From IMG/VR virus record IMGVR_UViG_3300027969_000043, positions 62,001 to 126,000 of that record: a DNA stretch of 64,000 nucleotides; one strand, given 5' to 3'. The translations under genes were made by a program, and so were the position numbers. The stretch is from a virus. The stretch's first letter is position 1. The number at the start of each line of letters is the position of its first letter. The notes beneath the pieces were generated by a model that did not search any database, had not been told where the DNA came from, and worked only from the letters and a program-made list of their open reading frames with translations. Of the stretch, positions 1-9,485 are shown piece after piece.

Positions 1-1320
1 CAGTAATTGCGGTAAATATTGAACTTGAAACATCGTTTGAATTACATCCAGTCCCAAATAAAACACCACCTATATTAAACGAATTTACTGTACCCGAACT
101 TAATGTTATATTAGTACCAATAATAATATTATTGTTACCAAATCCACCACTAGAAGCAGCTTTACTACCTATTATGATACTTGAGTTAGATGTTGTTCCG
201 CTACCAGCACTAGGGCCAATAATTATTGTGGATGCGGCTGTTTTTACATTCAACCCCGCATTAACACCAATTGCTATCATGTTATCACTAGTACCAACAC
301 CAGACCCAGCTAAATTTCCAATAAAAATACCATTAGTTGTACCTGTTACACCTTCACCAGAATTACTACCAATAAAAATACCCCTGTCAGCACCTGTTGA
401 ATTCTTACCAGCATCAGCACCAATCATAACTGCATTTGGGGCGATATCACCAGCATTACCAGCATTACTTCCAATCATAACTGCGGTACTAGAACCATTT
501 GCTCCGACACCAGCATTAGTACCAATAAAAACAGAACCACTAGAAGTATGAGCTAATTCACCAGCACTAGTACCAATATACACCCCATTTAGGCTTGTAC
601 TACCCGTAATACCCCTAGCTGTTCCATTACCTATGATTACAGATGATGTTGAATTTACCGAGCTTTGACCTGCTTGGTATCCTATATATACACCCTTATC
701 GTTATTTGAGGATGATTTAAGAGCCTCATACCCAATAGCAATACTATATTCTGATTTACCCGTTAAATTGGTGGAATTATCACCAGCACTTCGACCAATA
801 AATGTTGAACCACTAGCACTTGTTGCATTTTTACCAGCGTCCTCACCAATAAATAGTGAGTAGCTAGCGTTAGTTGCACCACTACCAGCATTTTTACCTA
901 TAAAAGCCGAACTAGTAACAGAGCTAGCACTCCAACCAGCACCAGAACCAGCAAAGAATGAATAAGTTGCACCAGTAGCACCTTTACCAGCGCTAACGCC
1001 AAAAAATTGAGAATTATTAGCAGATGTTGCACCATAACCCGCCTGACTACCAATCATTATTGAGTTATTTGCGCTAGTACCACCTAATCCACTTTGTGTA
1101 CCAATAAATGTTGAATTACTAGCGCTACTAGCATTAGAACCAGCACCAACACCAATAAATGTTGAATTATTAGCGTTACTGGATTGATAACCAGCTTGGT
1201 CACCGATAAATAAAGAATTATCGGCAAAAGTTGCACCAAAACCACTTCTATCACCAATAAATGTTGAACCACTAGCGTTAGTGGCTGATGTACCAGCGCT
1301 TAAACCAAATACAAACATAC
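1..1320 (-). repeat. Tandem 51-bp (17-codon) NSTFIG repeat array
   Basis: At least twenty imperfect 17-residue units in the partial fibre gene, for example NSTFIGVGAGSNASSAS followed by NSTFIGTQSGLGGTSAN. The array continues almost to the left window edge. Confidence 0.7.
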
Positions 1321-4174
1321 TGCTAGCTAAAGCTTTAGCTCCATTACCAAAAGCTATAGAACCAGTACCTGTAGCTACTGGAATAACAGCAGGTGGTGTA
1401 TTATTTTCATCGTACCAATAAAGTGTTGCACCAATATTACCAAGAACATTACCACCAGTTATATCAGTAATGCTCTTAAACGAAACACTTCCGTTAGATT
1501 CTCTTGTTAATAACTGAGGAGCTGTAGTACCACTAGAAATACCAGATAATGTTAATGTATTTGCAGTTAAACCACTAGTAAATACCGTACCACCACTTAC
1601 TGTTCCACCACTTAATGGAAGATAAGCACCTGAAGCAGACGACGAACCTGTATACGCAGATAGGCTTATTGTAAATGCTGAATATCCGTCTGTTCTATTT
1701 TGAGTTAAGGTTATTGTATTTGATGATAACGTAAACCCTGTTACAAAAGTATCTGCAGTAAGATTACCACCACCTATATCATTAATGTTTTTAAATGAAA
1801 CATTTCCGTTAGATTCTCTTGTTAATACCTGAGTAGCAGTAGCAGCACTAGAAATACTAGACAATGTTACATCACCACCAAAATATGTTGTACCTGTTTG
1901 AACCTTTAACGCATATGTATCACCTGATACATTAGACCCCTTTATTGGTGCACCAGCAATGTATACGTTACTTAAAGCACTATACGTAACACCAGATGTA
2001 ACACCAGTATAATATGTTGTAGAACCTGTTGTTATACCTGTAAAAAACCCAGGGTCGGTTAAACCTGTTTGAGCAACAATTTGCGAATACGAAACGCCCC
2101 TATATCCTGTACTAGTTGCGCTTAATATTTCCCCTAATGACGATGCGGTTCCAGCACTTGATGTGCTCAAACTAGGTAATGCAAACAAACTAGCATTATA
2201 AAAATTACTAAGTAAAGAATCGTTTATTGTTATTGATAGAACAGTACCACCAGTAGTAGCAGCTGAATAATACATCAAATAACTTGATAATGTTGTATAA
2301 TTTTGGGTGCTTGTAATTAATGTTGTATTAGCACTAAATGTTGGAATATTAAAACTATTAGCCACTATCTCACTACGTGTTGCTGGTGTAGCAGTACTAT
2401 TTGCCTCAGTATATACAGCGCTTTTAATATTAAGAGCGGAACCAGCTGTACCCCAAAAACTCCTTATTGGGTTTGGCGGTCCAACAGTACTAGTTTCATT
2501 TATAACCACCTGCCCACCAAAAGCGGCAACTGGTGCGGAAAATGTAAGAACACCGTTACTATTTAAAAACTTAGAATTTGGTCTATCAAGATGCGACATT
2601 ACCAAATCGTTGTTATATGGTTTATTTCTAAATACAAACATTTTGGAAGGGTCTGGATATTGATTACTAAGACCACCACCACCTGCATTATATGACGTTT
2701 CAAAATATAGTCCTAATGGGGCAGCTGGAGAGTAAATAACAGCCCTAGAAGTACCAAAATTTATCGCTGGGAATGAAGAAGGTAAAAATAAAGTACCCGT
2801 ACCCGAAGCACCTTGTGAATATGTAAAATCAGCGTTAGTTGTAATTTGATTAGAACTAAAAAATGGTATCCTACCAGTTGTAGCAGAAAATGCACGTAAT
2901 ACACCATTTGTATCAACACTCGTAAGATACGTATCAGCTGATATACCCGCTAATCCTTGAAATCTAACTGGGTTTGTTGTTGCGGTTACATGTAGTGTAT
3001 TGGTTCCCGATAAAACACCAATACCAACAGTTCCACCAGTACTAACCGTTAAAGCATTTGGTATTGTCGAAGAACTAAAGTTTAATGTTTTTTGATTTAA
3101 ATCAACAACCCTATTACCGTTTAAAGCACCGTCACTAGTATATAAGGTATTAATGCTTGAAGCGACTGTTGAAGTAAGTGAAGCAACAGAAATTGAATGT
3201 ACCACACCAACATTGTCAATTGTTAAAACATTTGAATCAGAAGAACCTCCTATACCCTCAATTCTAATTGGGTCAGTAGCTGCCGAAATATGTAATTTTG
3301 TACTAGCCGATAAAACACCAATACCAACTGTACCACCAGTACTAATTGTTAAACTGTTTGGCGCTGTTGATGAACTAAAATTTAATGTTTTTTGGTTTAA
3401 GTCAACACGCCTATCTGATTTTATTGAATCATCTTTACCATACAGTGTTGTTATACCTGTAATACTTAAATTTTTACTTGGGTCAGTAAAATCTAGCGCA
3501 ATTGAAGCACCTGTTTGATTATATGTTGCAGCTGTTGTATATATGTTTGTATAACCTGCAGTAAATCCAGTAACAATAAATACACCACGAGAACTAATTG
3601 GCCTCCAATTAGCTGTATCCCCACTAGGTGGTGTTGGGTTTGCACTAACATTTGCGATTGAGTAGTAATCTAAATTATTAACAGTATATGTAACAACAGT
3701 ACTAGCTGTGTATGCAGAAGATGCGTTCCAGTTACCAGCATAAAATAAACCAGTACGGGTATTTGTTGTGCTTGATGAAAACGTAACAATACCGTTTAAA
3801 GAATTATAAGTACCACCTGTAACGGTCACGTCTGAAGCCAACGAGCTAAGATTTTTTGTTATCCCACCACCAAATGTGTTTAATGTCAAATCATAACTCC
3901 CAAGGTCCCAAGTTAATCCTGTAACCATTTGTATTTGACTCCATGTTGTGTTACCACTATTTAATACGTAATAATCATTAAATGCGCCATTTTTAACACC
4001 AACAATCATTCCCGCTCTTCTTCTTTCAGAAGGTATTTCATTCCTAGCAGTAATATCATTAACATTTCTTAAACTATCAACACCATAAACTGGGTCAATA
4101 ACCGCATAAGTATCTTGGGTATCTGTTGGTGATATAAATCCAGTTATGCGTACTCCGCCATCTATAGTTGCCAT
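1..4174 (-). CDS. Giant repetitive tail-fibre/adhesin protein (partial, C-terminus off left edge)
   Basis: An open frame begins at the ATG complementary to 4172-4174 (protein start MATIDGGVRITG) and reads without a stop to base 1, so at least 1390 codons are present and the C-terminus is missing. The N-terminal part holds beta-rich modules shared with the neighbouring fibre genes (VTGGTY..GIVTF, AGNW..SAYTA). Next come two similar modules containing LNQKTLNFSSST. The distal part, about bases 1-1320, is a tandem array of 17-residue units of type NSTFIGxxAGxxAxxxx, resembling the left-handed beta-roll repeats of YadA-like trimeric adhesins. The role is inferred to be host attachment as a trimeric fibre. 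It lies 26 bp downstream of the collagen-like fibre gene and is probably co-transcribed. The exact family is not recognised. Confidence 0.8.
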   Translation of the reverse strand, partial: MATIDGGVRITGFISPTDTQDTYAVIDPVYGVDSLRNVNDITARNEIPSERRRAGMIVGVKNGAFNDYYVLNSGNTTWSQIQMVTGLTWDLGSYDLTLNTFGGGITKNLSSLASDVTVTGGTYNSLNGIVTFSSSTTNTRTGLFYAGNWNASSAYTASTVVTYTVNNLDYYSIANVSANPTPPSGDTANWRPISSRGVFIVTGFTAGYTNIYTTAATYNQTGASIALDFTDPSKNLSITGITTLYGKDDSIKSDRRVDLNQKTLNFSSSTAPNSLTISTGGTVGIGVLSASTKLHISAATDPIRIEGIGGSSDSNVLTIDNVGVVHSISVASLTSTVASSINTLYTSDGALNGNRVVDLNQKTLNFSSSTIPNALTVSTGGTVGIGVLSGTNTLHVTATTNPVRFQGLAGISADTYLTSVDTNGVLRAFSATTGRIPFFSSNQITTNADFTYSQGASGTGTLFLPSSFPAINFGTSRAVIYSPAAPLGLYFETSYNAGGGGLSNQYPDPSKMFVFRNKPYNNDLVMSHLDRPNSKFLNSNGVLTFSAPVAAFGGQVVINETSTVGPPNPIRSFWGTAGSALNIKSAVYTEANSTATPATRSEIVANSFNIPTFSANTTLITSTQNYTTLSSYLMYYSAATTGGTVLSITINDSLLSNFYNASLFALPSLSTSSAGTASSLGEILSATSTGYRGVSYSQIVAQTGLTDPGFFTGITTGSTTYYTGVTSGVTYSALSNVYIAGAPIKGSNVSGDTYALKVQTGTTYFGGDVTLSSISSAATATQVLTRESNGNVSFKNINDIGGGNLTADTFVTGFTLSSNTITLTQNRTDGYSAFTISLSAYTGSSSASGAYLPLSGGTVSGGTVFTSGLTANTLTLSGISSGTTAPQLLTRESNGSVSFKSITDITGGNVLGNIGATLYWYDENNTPPAVIPVATGTGSIAFGNGAKALASSMFVFGLSAGTSATNASGSTFIGDRSGFGATFADNSLFIGDQAGYQSSNANNSTFIGVGAGSNASSASNSTFIGTQSGLGGTSANNSIMIGSQAGYGATSANNSQFFGVSAGKGATGATYSFFAGSGAGWSASSVTSSAFIGKNAGSGATNASYSLFIGEDAGKNATSASGSTFIGRSAGDNSTNLTGKSEYSIAIGYEALKSSSNNDKGVYIGYQAGQSSVNSTSSVIIGNGTARGITGSTSLNGVYIGTSAGELAHTSSGSVFIGTNAGVGANGSSTAVMIGSNAGNAGDIAPNAVMIGADAGKNSTGADRGIFIGSNSGEGVTGTTNGIFIGNLAGSGVGTSDNMIAIGVNAGLNVKTAASTIIIGPSAGSGTTSNSSIIIGSKAASSGGFGNNNIIIGTNITLSSGTVNSFNIGGVLFGTGCNSNDVSSSIFTAIT

Positions 4175-4200
4175 ATATTTCTTTTTTTATTTTTTATTTT

Positions 4201-5460
4201 TTAAGAGCACAACCACGCATTTAATGAACCTGCAAAAGCGTTTGTCGTTCTGTATACATTATATGTTGTTGATATACCATATATATTACCAAATGATAAT
4301 GTTCCAACTACAGAGTACGGTATATTACCTATACCACTACAACCAGCTGTAGAATCTTTTAAATTAGTTGGTTGTGATAAACTTTGTGGTATAACTAAAT
4401 AACCATATTCAGGGCTTGCTGTTGACGGCCAAGTAATATAATTATTTGTAACATTAGCAACCAAAGCAGTATTAGTAAGACCACTTGCTTGTGCTGCAGT
4501 TATGCTAGTATTAGGTGACTTGCCATAATACCACCTATTTCTCCAAAAAGCTGTTATATTTCTTGTAAATGTTGTACCTTGACTATTAGTTGCTGTGATT
4601 TTATACAAATCAAGTGCTGTAACAGTAGCCGTTGAACTTGAAATATTAATTGATAATGTTACAGGTTGCGTTCCGTCATTTGCCGAACCACTAACCAATG
4701 TTGTTGTACTTGGTGATAACTGCTCTATAGTTATCGTGTTCGCACTTACATTTGTTGAATTTGATGTGGCCCAAGTAAATGTTTGAGAACCAATTGAAAT
4801 TGGTTGCCCAACTTCATAAACTGTTGTTAAGTTAGTTCTAGCGAATGATGTAAATGCTGGTACTTGATATGGGTATAATAACGCATCAAACATCTGTTGC
4901 ATTGTTTGGTTTAAAAATGTAGTCGATTGCGGTATCCCACCCAACCCTGCTGTTGTGGGTGTAGAATTTGTGTAAGTGGGTGTACTACCAGTAGAAAAAC
5001 CATTTATTATGATTGATGAACCATCACTATTATTTAAAGTTAGTGTACCTAATGTACTATCAGCCGAACCACCCGTTATGAACCCATCAACATTAATAGA
5101 TGAACCATTGGTATTATCCAACGTTAAAATACCTGTAACACTAGAATATGTTGCAGCTGTAACAGAACCAGCACCATCAGCTCCAGCAGCACCAGCAGGA
5201 CCAGCAGCACCAGCAGGACCTGTAGCACCAGCTTCACCTTCGGGACCCGCAGGACCTCTAAAATCATCTAAGTTAATAGACAATGTATCACCATTAAGTC
5301 TATTTAATTGTAGTGTTGTTCCGTTTAAATTGACGTTATCTATATCTAAACCTTTTAGAAATATAAAATTATTGTCAAGTTCGGCTTGACTTAAGACACT
5401 ACCCTTTGTTTCGTCACCGTATGGACTTGTTTGAGTCCTTAATATTAAATTATTTGACAT
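4201..5460 (-). CDS. Collagen-like tail-fibre protein
   Basis: A 419-residue protein. Residues about 1-68 form a short head (MSNNLILRTQ..., with a LSQAELDNNFIFLKG segment typical of fibre attachment regions). This is followed by a collagen-like run of G-x-x triplets (GPAGPEGEAGATGPAG and onwards, about residues 69-97), then repeated beta modules containing LTLDNTNGSSINVDGF and LTLNNSDGSSIIINGF. The C-terminal 200 residues look like a receptor-binding or baseplate-type beta domain. Collagen-like triplets in phage fibres normally mean a trimeric stalk. It sits between the T9SS-tailed protein and the giant repeat fibre on the same strand. The specific receptor is unknown. Confidence 0.75.
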   Translation of the reverse strand: MSNNLILRTQTSPYGDETKGSVLSQAELDNNFIFLKGLDIDNVNLNGTTLQLNRLNGDTLSINLDDFRGPAGPEGEAGATGPAGAAGPAGAAGADGAGSVTAATYSSVTGILTLDNTNGSSINVDGFITGGSADSTLGTLTLNNSDGSSIIINGFSTGSTPTYTNSTPTTAGLGGIPQSTTFLNQTMQQMFDALLYPYQVPAFTSFARTNLTTVYEVGQPISIGSQTFTWATSNSTNVSANTITIEQLSPSTTTLVSGSANDGTQPVTLSINISSSTATVTALDLYKITATNSQGTTFTRNITAFWRNRWYYGKSPNTSITAAQASGLTNTALVANVTNNYITWPSTASPEYGYLVIPQSLSQPTNLKDSTAGCSGIGNIPYSVVGTLSFGNIYGISTTYNVYRTTNAFAGSLNAWLCS

Positions 5461-5490
5461 ATTTGTTGATTAGATACTATATTAATAAAA

Positions 5491-5548
5491 AATACCCAAA
5501 TATAAATATTCACCAAAATTGTTTTGACAAATAAAATATTTGGGTATT
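5491..5548 (-). terminator. Long inverted repeat, probable terminator of the 5568-9407 gene
   Basis: Arms AATACCCAAATAT (5491-5503) and ATATTTGGGTATT (5536-5548) are perfect inverted repeats with a 32-nt loop. Read on the minus strand, the second arm runs straight into TTTTTT, as in an intrinsic terminator, just after the stop of the gene ending at 5568. The loop is long, so termination may be inefficient. Confidence 0.5.
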
Positions 5549-5567
5549 CTTATAATAAACTAAAACA

Positions 5568-8500
5568 CTATTGTTTTACAAATAATATTGATTGATTATA
5601 TGTAATAGCAACATAACTACCTGAAGTTAAGTTTCTCACACTAACCCAATCACCACCAGACGAATAACTAGAAGTTTTAACTGTAACCCCTAATATATTT
5701 TTAATCACCATAGTTCCAGACGTGTTAGAATTTATATATATTGACCTTCTATCTGAATTATAAAAAAACCTTCTAATATTAACTGAAGAACAAGACCTAC
5801 TTAAACTATCCGTTGACGGAAGACCAATGCAACCTATAGGTTCACTAGTATATGTTCTAGATTGTAAACCATTAATACATGTACTCCATTGACTATAAGT
5901 AAATACACATGGTGTTGGAGAAACACATGCTCTTTGAACACTATCCGCAGGAGGAACCCCTGTACAACCTACTGGTGTGGATGTATATGTTCTTGTTTGA
6001 GTTCCATTAGCACATGTTGTCCAAATTCCATATGTAAAATTACAAGGTACTATTGGTGATGTACAACTTCTTTGAATACTATCAGTTGGCGGAAATCCCA
6101 CACATCCAGTTGGAGATGTTACATATGGTCTTGTTTGAACCCCATTATTACACGTTGTCCAAGTTCCGTATGTAAAAATACAAGGTGTTGGAGCAACTGA
6201 ATTATACTGATATATTCCTATTGAAGGTGTTGCACCAACAATATTTCCTTCAAAATCTCTATTAAGACCTACATTTGTACCATTATTTATGGCATAAGAC
6301 GTATCACTAGCAATGTGCATATCCCAATTTTGTGGGTATATGCTAGAACTATCAACAATTAATTTACCATTGATAATTCTTTCGCCTATCGCTAATGTGG
6401 TATTAGGCCCTAAAGACGTAGGTGTAAATGAACCAACCGCTCCCTGATAACCACTAACTAAGTGATAGATATTATTTCTATAAAACGCTTTAGGTCTTTC
6501 AGATTGTGTGTATTTAGCATAAAACCCATTATTAATCCAAAATACATTATTACGAATATCAAATACAGTATCTGCTGCTTGAACACTATGGTCACCTGAC
6601 GCTATCGGCCTCCAAGCGTTTTGGAAGTTTTCTGATGATGGATAACGAGTTGATTTATTAATAGGGTATGGTGGCCAATAAATGAATCCTGTGTTTGCAT
6701 ATGTTTGACCATCACCCATAGCATCACCACCAGCATTGTTACCACTAAAACGTGACATAGAACCTTCTACAAAAAAGTTATTCCAAAAATGTAAATTTTT
6801 AACCTGTGTTGCATATGTTCCTGTAGTATTAACATACGCAATGTTGCTACAATTGATAAATTTATTATAGCAAATTGTATCGTCATCTGGGCCTTGTATA
6901 CCGCCTGGTAAATTTGTGCCAAACTCCATACCACCGCTACAATCAATGAATGTATTATAGGCAATGAATGAACTATCAAAATTATTAATAGTTTCAACAG
7001 CTCCACCTAATAAACCTGAACTAGATGAATTAAAAGGATTGGCATAAGCCCACGAACCTGTAATTCTATTATTTGTTATTCTATATTTACTTCCCGATAA
7101 TAACATTGGGTCAGCACCTATATCAGCTTGACTTGCAGTATCTGTTATCCAACCTGTAGATTTAAAATTACTAAATGTATTATTTTCAATCTTAAAATCT
7201 CTAACAAAGGCAACAATACCATATGCTGTATTACTAAAGTTACAGTTTTTTACCGTGATGTTACTACATTTACAACCATCACTTCCACTACAGTATCCAC
7301 TATCCCCAAACCAAAGTCCTAGCGTTGTAAAAGCACCCGAACGTTTGTCATTGACAGGGAATCTTGTATCATTAAACTGTATACCGTCTATCACAATGTA
7401 ACTTACATTAGCAAACGCCAATACACCTTTTTCGTTTGACCTAACTGAACTTGGATAAGGATATAGTAAGTTTGGGCTTTCTAAATTAATATCACCATAA
7501 TATGTGAATACAATTGGATTAGTAGCAGTACCTGAAGGGAAGCTTAATCCTTCATATCCACCACCATACCATTTTACAGAAGCTACTGTGCTGAACTCGG
7601 TACCATTAGCAAATATTTCACCTCTTTTAAAAGCAAATGTATCACCAGCAGTTGCAATACTACTTAAAGTATTTAATTTTGCTAGTGTTTTCCAAGGGGT
7701 CAATGGATTCTGTGCTTGTGTAACACTATACGAATCATTACCAATTGAACTAAAATAAAATTTTCTACCTCTTGTTGTTGGGGATGCACATGTTCTTGTT
7801 AAACTGTCTGCTGGAGGAACTCCCGTACAATTAGTTGGGGAACTCGTAAACGGTCTTGTTTGTATTCCATTACTACATGTTGTCCAAGTTCCGTATGTGA
7901 AAGTGCACGGTACTATCGGTGTTGTACAACTTCTTTGAATACTATCAGTTGGTGGAACCCCAATACAACCTGTCGGTGTAGGTGTATATGGTCTTGTTTG
8001 TGTTCCGTTAGAACATGTTGTCCAACTACCATATGTAAAAGTACATGGTGTTGGAGTAACCGAACCACCGTATTGGTATATACCCATCGAAGGTATAGCA
8101 CCAACACTATTACCAACAAAATCGCTTGTAAGACCTACATTAACTCCAGAATTTATGGCTGGTGATGTACTTGTTAATGTATAATCCCAATTTAAAGGGT
8201 TAGAGTTTGTTGTATTTGTCCAAATAATTCCAGATGTGGAAATCTCAGTACCGTCTAATGTGAAATTAGTAACACTACCATTAGATAATTTATATATGTT
8301 GTTAGTGTGACTTAAGTTAGCACCATTTAACTGTCCATTTCTTGTTAATGATAAACCATTAGATACCTGAATTATATTATTTTTAAGGATTATAATCCCA
8401 GCTGTAGCCTCTGATGTTGACATAGAAAACATAATACCGCTACTACCCCCTGGATTTGTATTAGGAACGGTTTGTAACATTACATTATTATAAAATTGTA

Positions 8501-9407
8501 AGTTTCTTACCGCAGTTTTATACTGTCCACTATTACTAATATAAACTACTGTGTTGTTATTAATAATCTTGTTGTAATATATTTTATTATTTTGAATTAA
8601 ATTATTAGCAACACCATCATTATTGCTACCAAATTCAAAAATACCATTACAGTCATAAAATGTATTGTAAGCAATCACGTTATTTTCAATAACAGAACCC
8701 TCTTCAAAAAATTCTACACCACCACCATCAAATGTATAATCATAACTAGCGGCATAACAATCGTGAAAGTAGTTGTTAGTAACAATATTATTTGAACTAG
8801 ATAGTTGAACAGGCACCCCACCATAATCGTCATCTGGATTAACAGATGTTGGTGTGTTTCTAATCATCCTTAAATTTCCAATATCACAAGAATCCACGGT
8901 GTTATTATTATTGCCTGGTGGAAAATACACGCCATAACCAGTTCTGTCCATCGTACACTTCCTAATAACTATTCCTGTACATCCTTGATACGTAGCAAAT
9001 ACATTTTGTATCTTAGCTTGAATATATCTATCAGTAGCTGATATTGTTGTATCGCTAATCTTCCAACCATAGAAAGTTAGGTTTGTACAACCATTCAATG
9101 TAATTAAAACACTTACTGTAGAGTTTGTCCCCCAGAATAATGGGTCGGCTCCTGTTCCATACACACCAAAATAAATGTTAGATTTATTTGATAATGTTAA
9201 TGTTCCCGAGAATTTAGAATCTTTTGCAAACAATACAGAATCACCATTAGCAACATTGCTTTGTACTTTAGATAATGTTTGCCAAGGCGTTAATGGATTT
9301 TGCGCTTGTGTTGTTGTGTAACTATCACTACCCGCTGAACTAACGTAAAATTTTCTAGCGCTAGCAAATAATGGAATAAATAAAAGAATTGTTAAAAACT
9401 TTTTCAT
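5568..9407 (-). CDS. Secreted double beta-helix protein with five thrombospondin-like repeats and a T9SS C-terminal sorting domain
   Basis: A 1279-residue protein. Residues 1-17 (MKKFLTILLFIPLFASA) are a clear signal peptide. Two homologous modules (about 19-447 and 549-1083) each open with RKFYxSSxGxDSY and NPLTPWxTL, continue with many NN-rich turns typical of right-handed parallel beta-helices, and close with GIYQY. Between and after them lie five cysteine-rich repeats of about 40-46 residues (C-x-FTY-x-x-W-x-TC-x-NG-x-Q-x-R), two at residues 455-540 and three at about 1088-1205, resembling thrombospondin type-1 modules. The last 70 residues (KNILGVTVKTSS, SGSYVAI) match the layout of a type IX secretion C-terminal sorting domain. 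That combination is typical of Bacteroidota cell-surface proteins and unusual in a virus. Likely role (inference): secretion and anchoring on the infected host surface, binding or cleaving polysaccharide. Confidence 0.75.
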   Translation of the reverse strand: MKKFLTILLFIPLFASARKFYVSSAGSDSYTTTQAQNPLTPWQTLSKVQSNVANGDSVLFAKDSKFSGTLTLSNKSNIYFGVYGTGADPLFWGTNSTVSVLITLNGCTNLTFYGWKISDTTISATDRYIQAKIQNVFATYQGCTGIVIRKCTMDRTGYGVYFPPGNNNNTVDSCDIGNLRMIRNTPTSVNPDDDYGGVPVQLSSSNNIVTNNYFHDCYAASYDYTFDGGGVEFFEEGSVIENNVIAYNTFYDCNGIFEFGSNNDGVANNLIQNNKIYYNKIINNNTVVYISNSGQYKTAVRNLQFYNNVMLQTVPNTNPGGSSGIMFSMSTSEATAGIIILKNNIIQVSNGLSLTRNGQLNGANLSHTNNIYKLSNGSVTNFTLDGTEISTSGIIWTNTTNSNPLNWDYTLTSTSPAINSGVNVGLTSDFVGNSVGAIPSMGIYQYGGSVTPTPCTFTYGSWTTCSNGTQTRPYTPTPTGCIGVPPTDSIQRSCTTPIVPCTFTYGTWTTCSNGIQTRPFTSSPTNCTGVPPADSLTRTCASPTTRGRKFYFSSIGNDSYSVTQAQNPLTPWKTLAKLNTLSSIATAGDTFAFKRGEIFANGTEFSTVASVKWYGGGYEGLSFPSGTATNPIVFTYYGDINLESPNLLYPYPSSVRSNEKGVLAFANVSYIVIDGIQFNDTRFPVNDKRSGAFTTLGLWFGDSGYCSGSDGCKCSNITVKNCNFSNTAYGIVAFVRDFKIENNTFSNFKSTGWITDTASQADIGADPMLLSGSKYRITNNRITGSWAYANPFNSSSSGLLGGAVETINNFDSSFIAYNTFIDCSGGMEFGTNLPGGIQGPDDDTICYNKFINCSNIAYVNTTGTYATQVKNLHFWNNFFVEGSMSRFSGNNAGGDAMGDGQTYANTGFIYWPPYPINKSTRYPSSENFQNAWRPIASGDHSVQAADTVFDIRNNVFWINNGFYAKYTQSERPKAFYRNNIYHLVSGYQGAVGSFTPTSLGPNTTLAIGERIINGKLIVDSSSIYPQNWDMHIASDTSYAINNGTNVGLNRDFEGNIVGATPSIGIYQYNSVAPTPCIFTYGTWTTCNNGVQTRPYVTSPTGCVGFPPTDSIQRSCTSPIVPCNFTYGIWTTCANGTQTRTYTSTPVGCTGVPPADSVQRACVSPTPCVFTYSQWSTCINGLQSRTYTSEPIGCIGLPSTDSLSRSCSSVNIRRFFYNSDRRSIYINSNTSGTMVIKNILGVTVKTSSYSSGGDWVSVRNLTSGSYVAITYNQSILFVKQ
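5790..6186 (-). repeat. Three thrombospondin-like repeat units (TSR 3-5)
   Basis: Three in-frame tandem units of about 46 codons within the secreted beta-helix gene. Each has four conserved cysteines with the pattern C-FTY-W-TC-NG-Q-R and a later P-x-GC-x-G-x-P. Two more units lie at about 7788-8045. Confidence 0.65.
7788..8045 (-). repeat. Two thrombospondin-like repeat units (TSR 1-2)
   Basis: Residues about 455-494 and 501-540 of the secreted beta-helix protein. They share the C-TFTYG-x-WTTCSNG-x-QTRP core with the three units near the C-terminus and link the two beta-helix modules. Confidence 0.65.
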
Positions 9408-9485
9408 TTTAAATTTTTTTTAAAAAATTGTTATATTATAAGTACAATAATATAATAATTAATATATTAATTATATATTAATTAT

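Noticed and set aside
132-3518. Several plus-strand open frames within 1-4174
   Set aside because: They mirror the minus-strand repetitive fibre frame, have hydrophobic low-complexity translations and no homologous motifs. The uninterrupted minus-strand frame explains the region.
5524-5556. TTGACA with a TATAAT further downstream on the plus strand
   Set aside because: The spacing is about 21 nt and it would transcribe antisense to the fibre genes with no plus-strand gene following.
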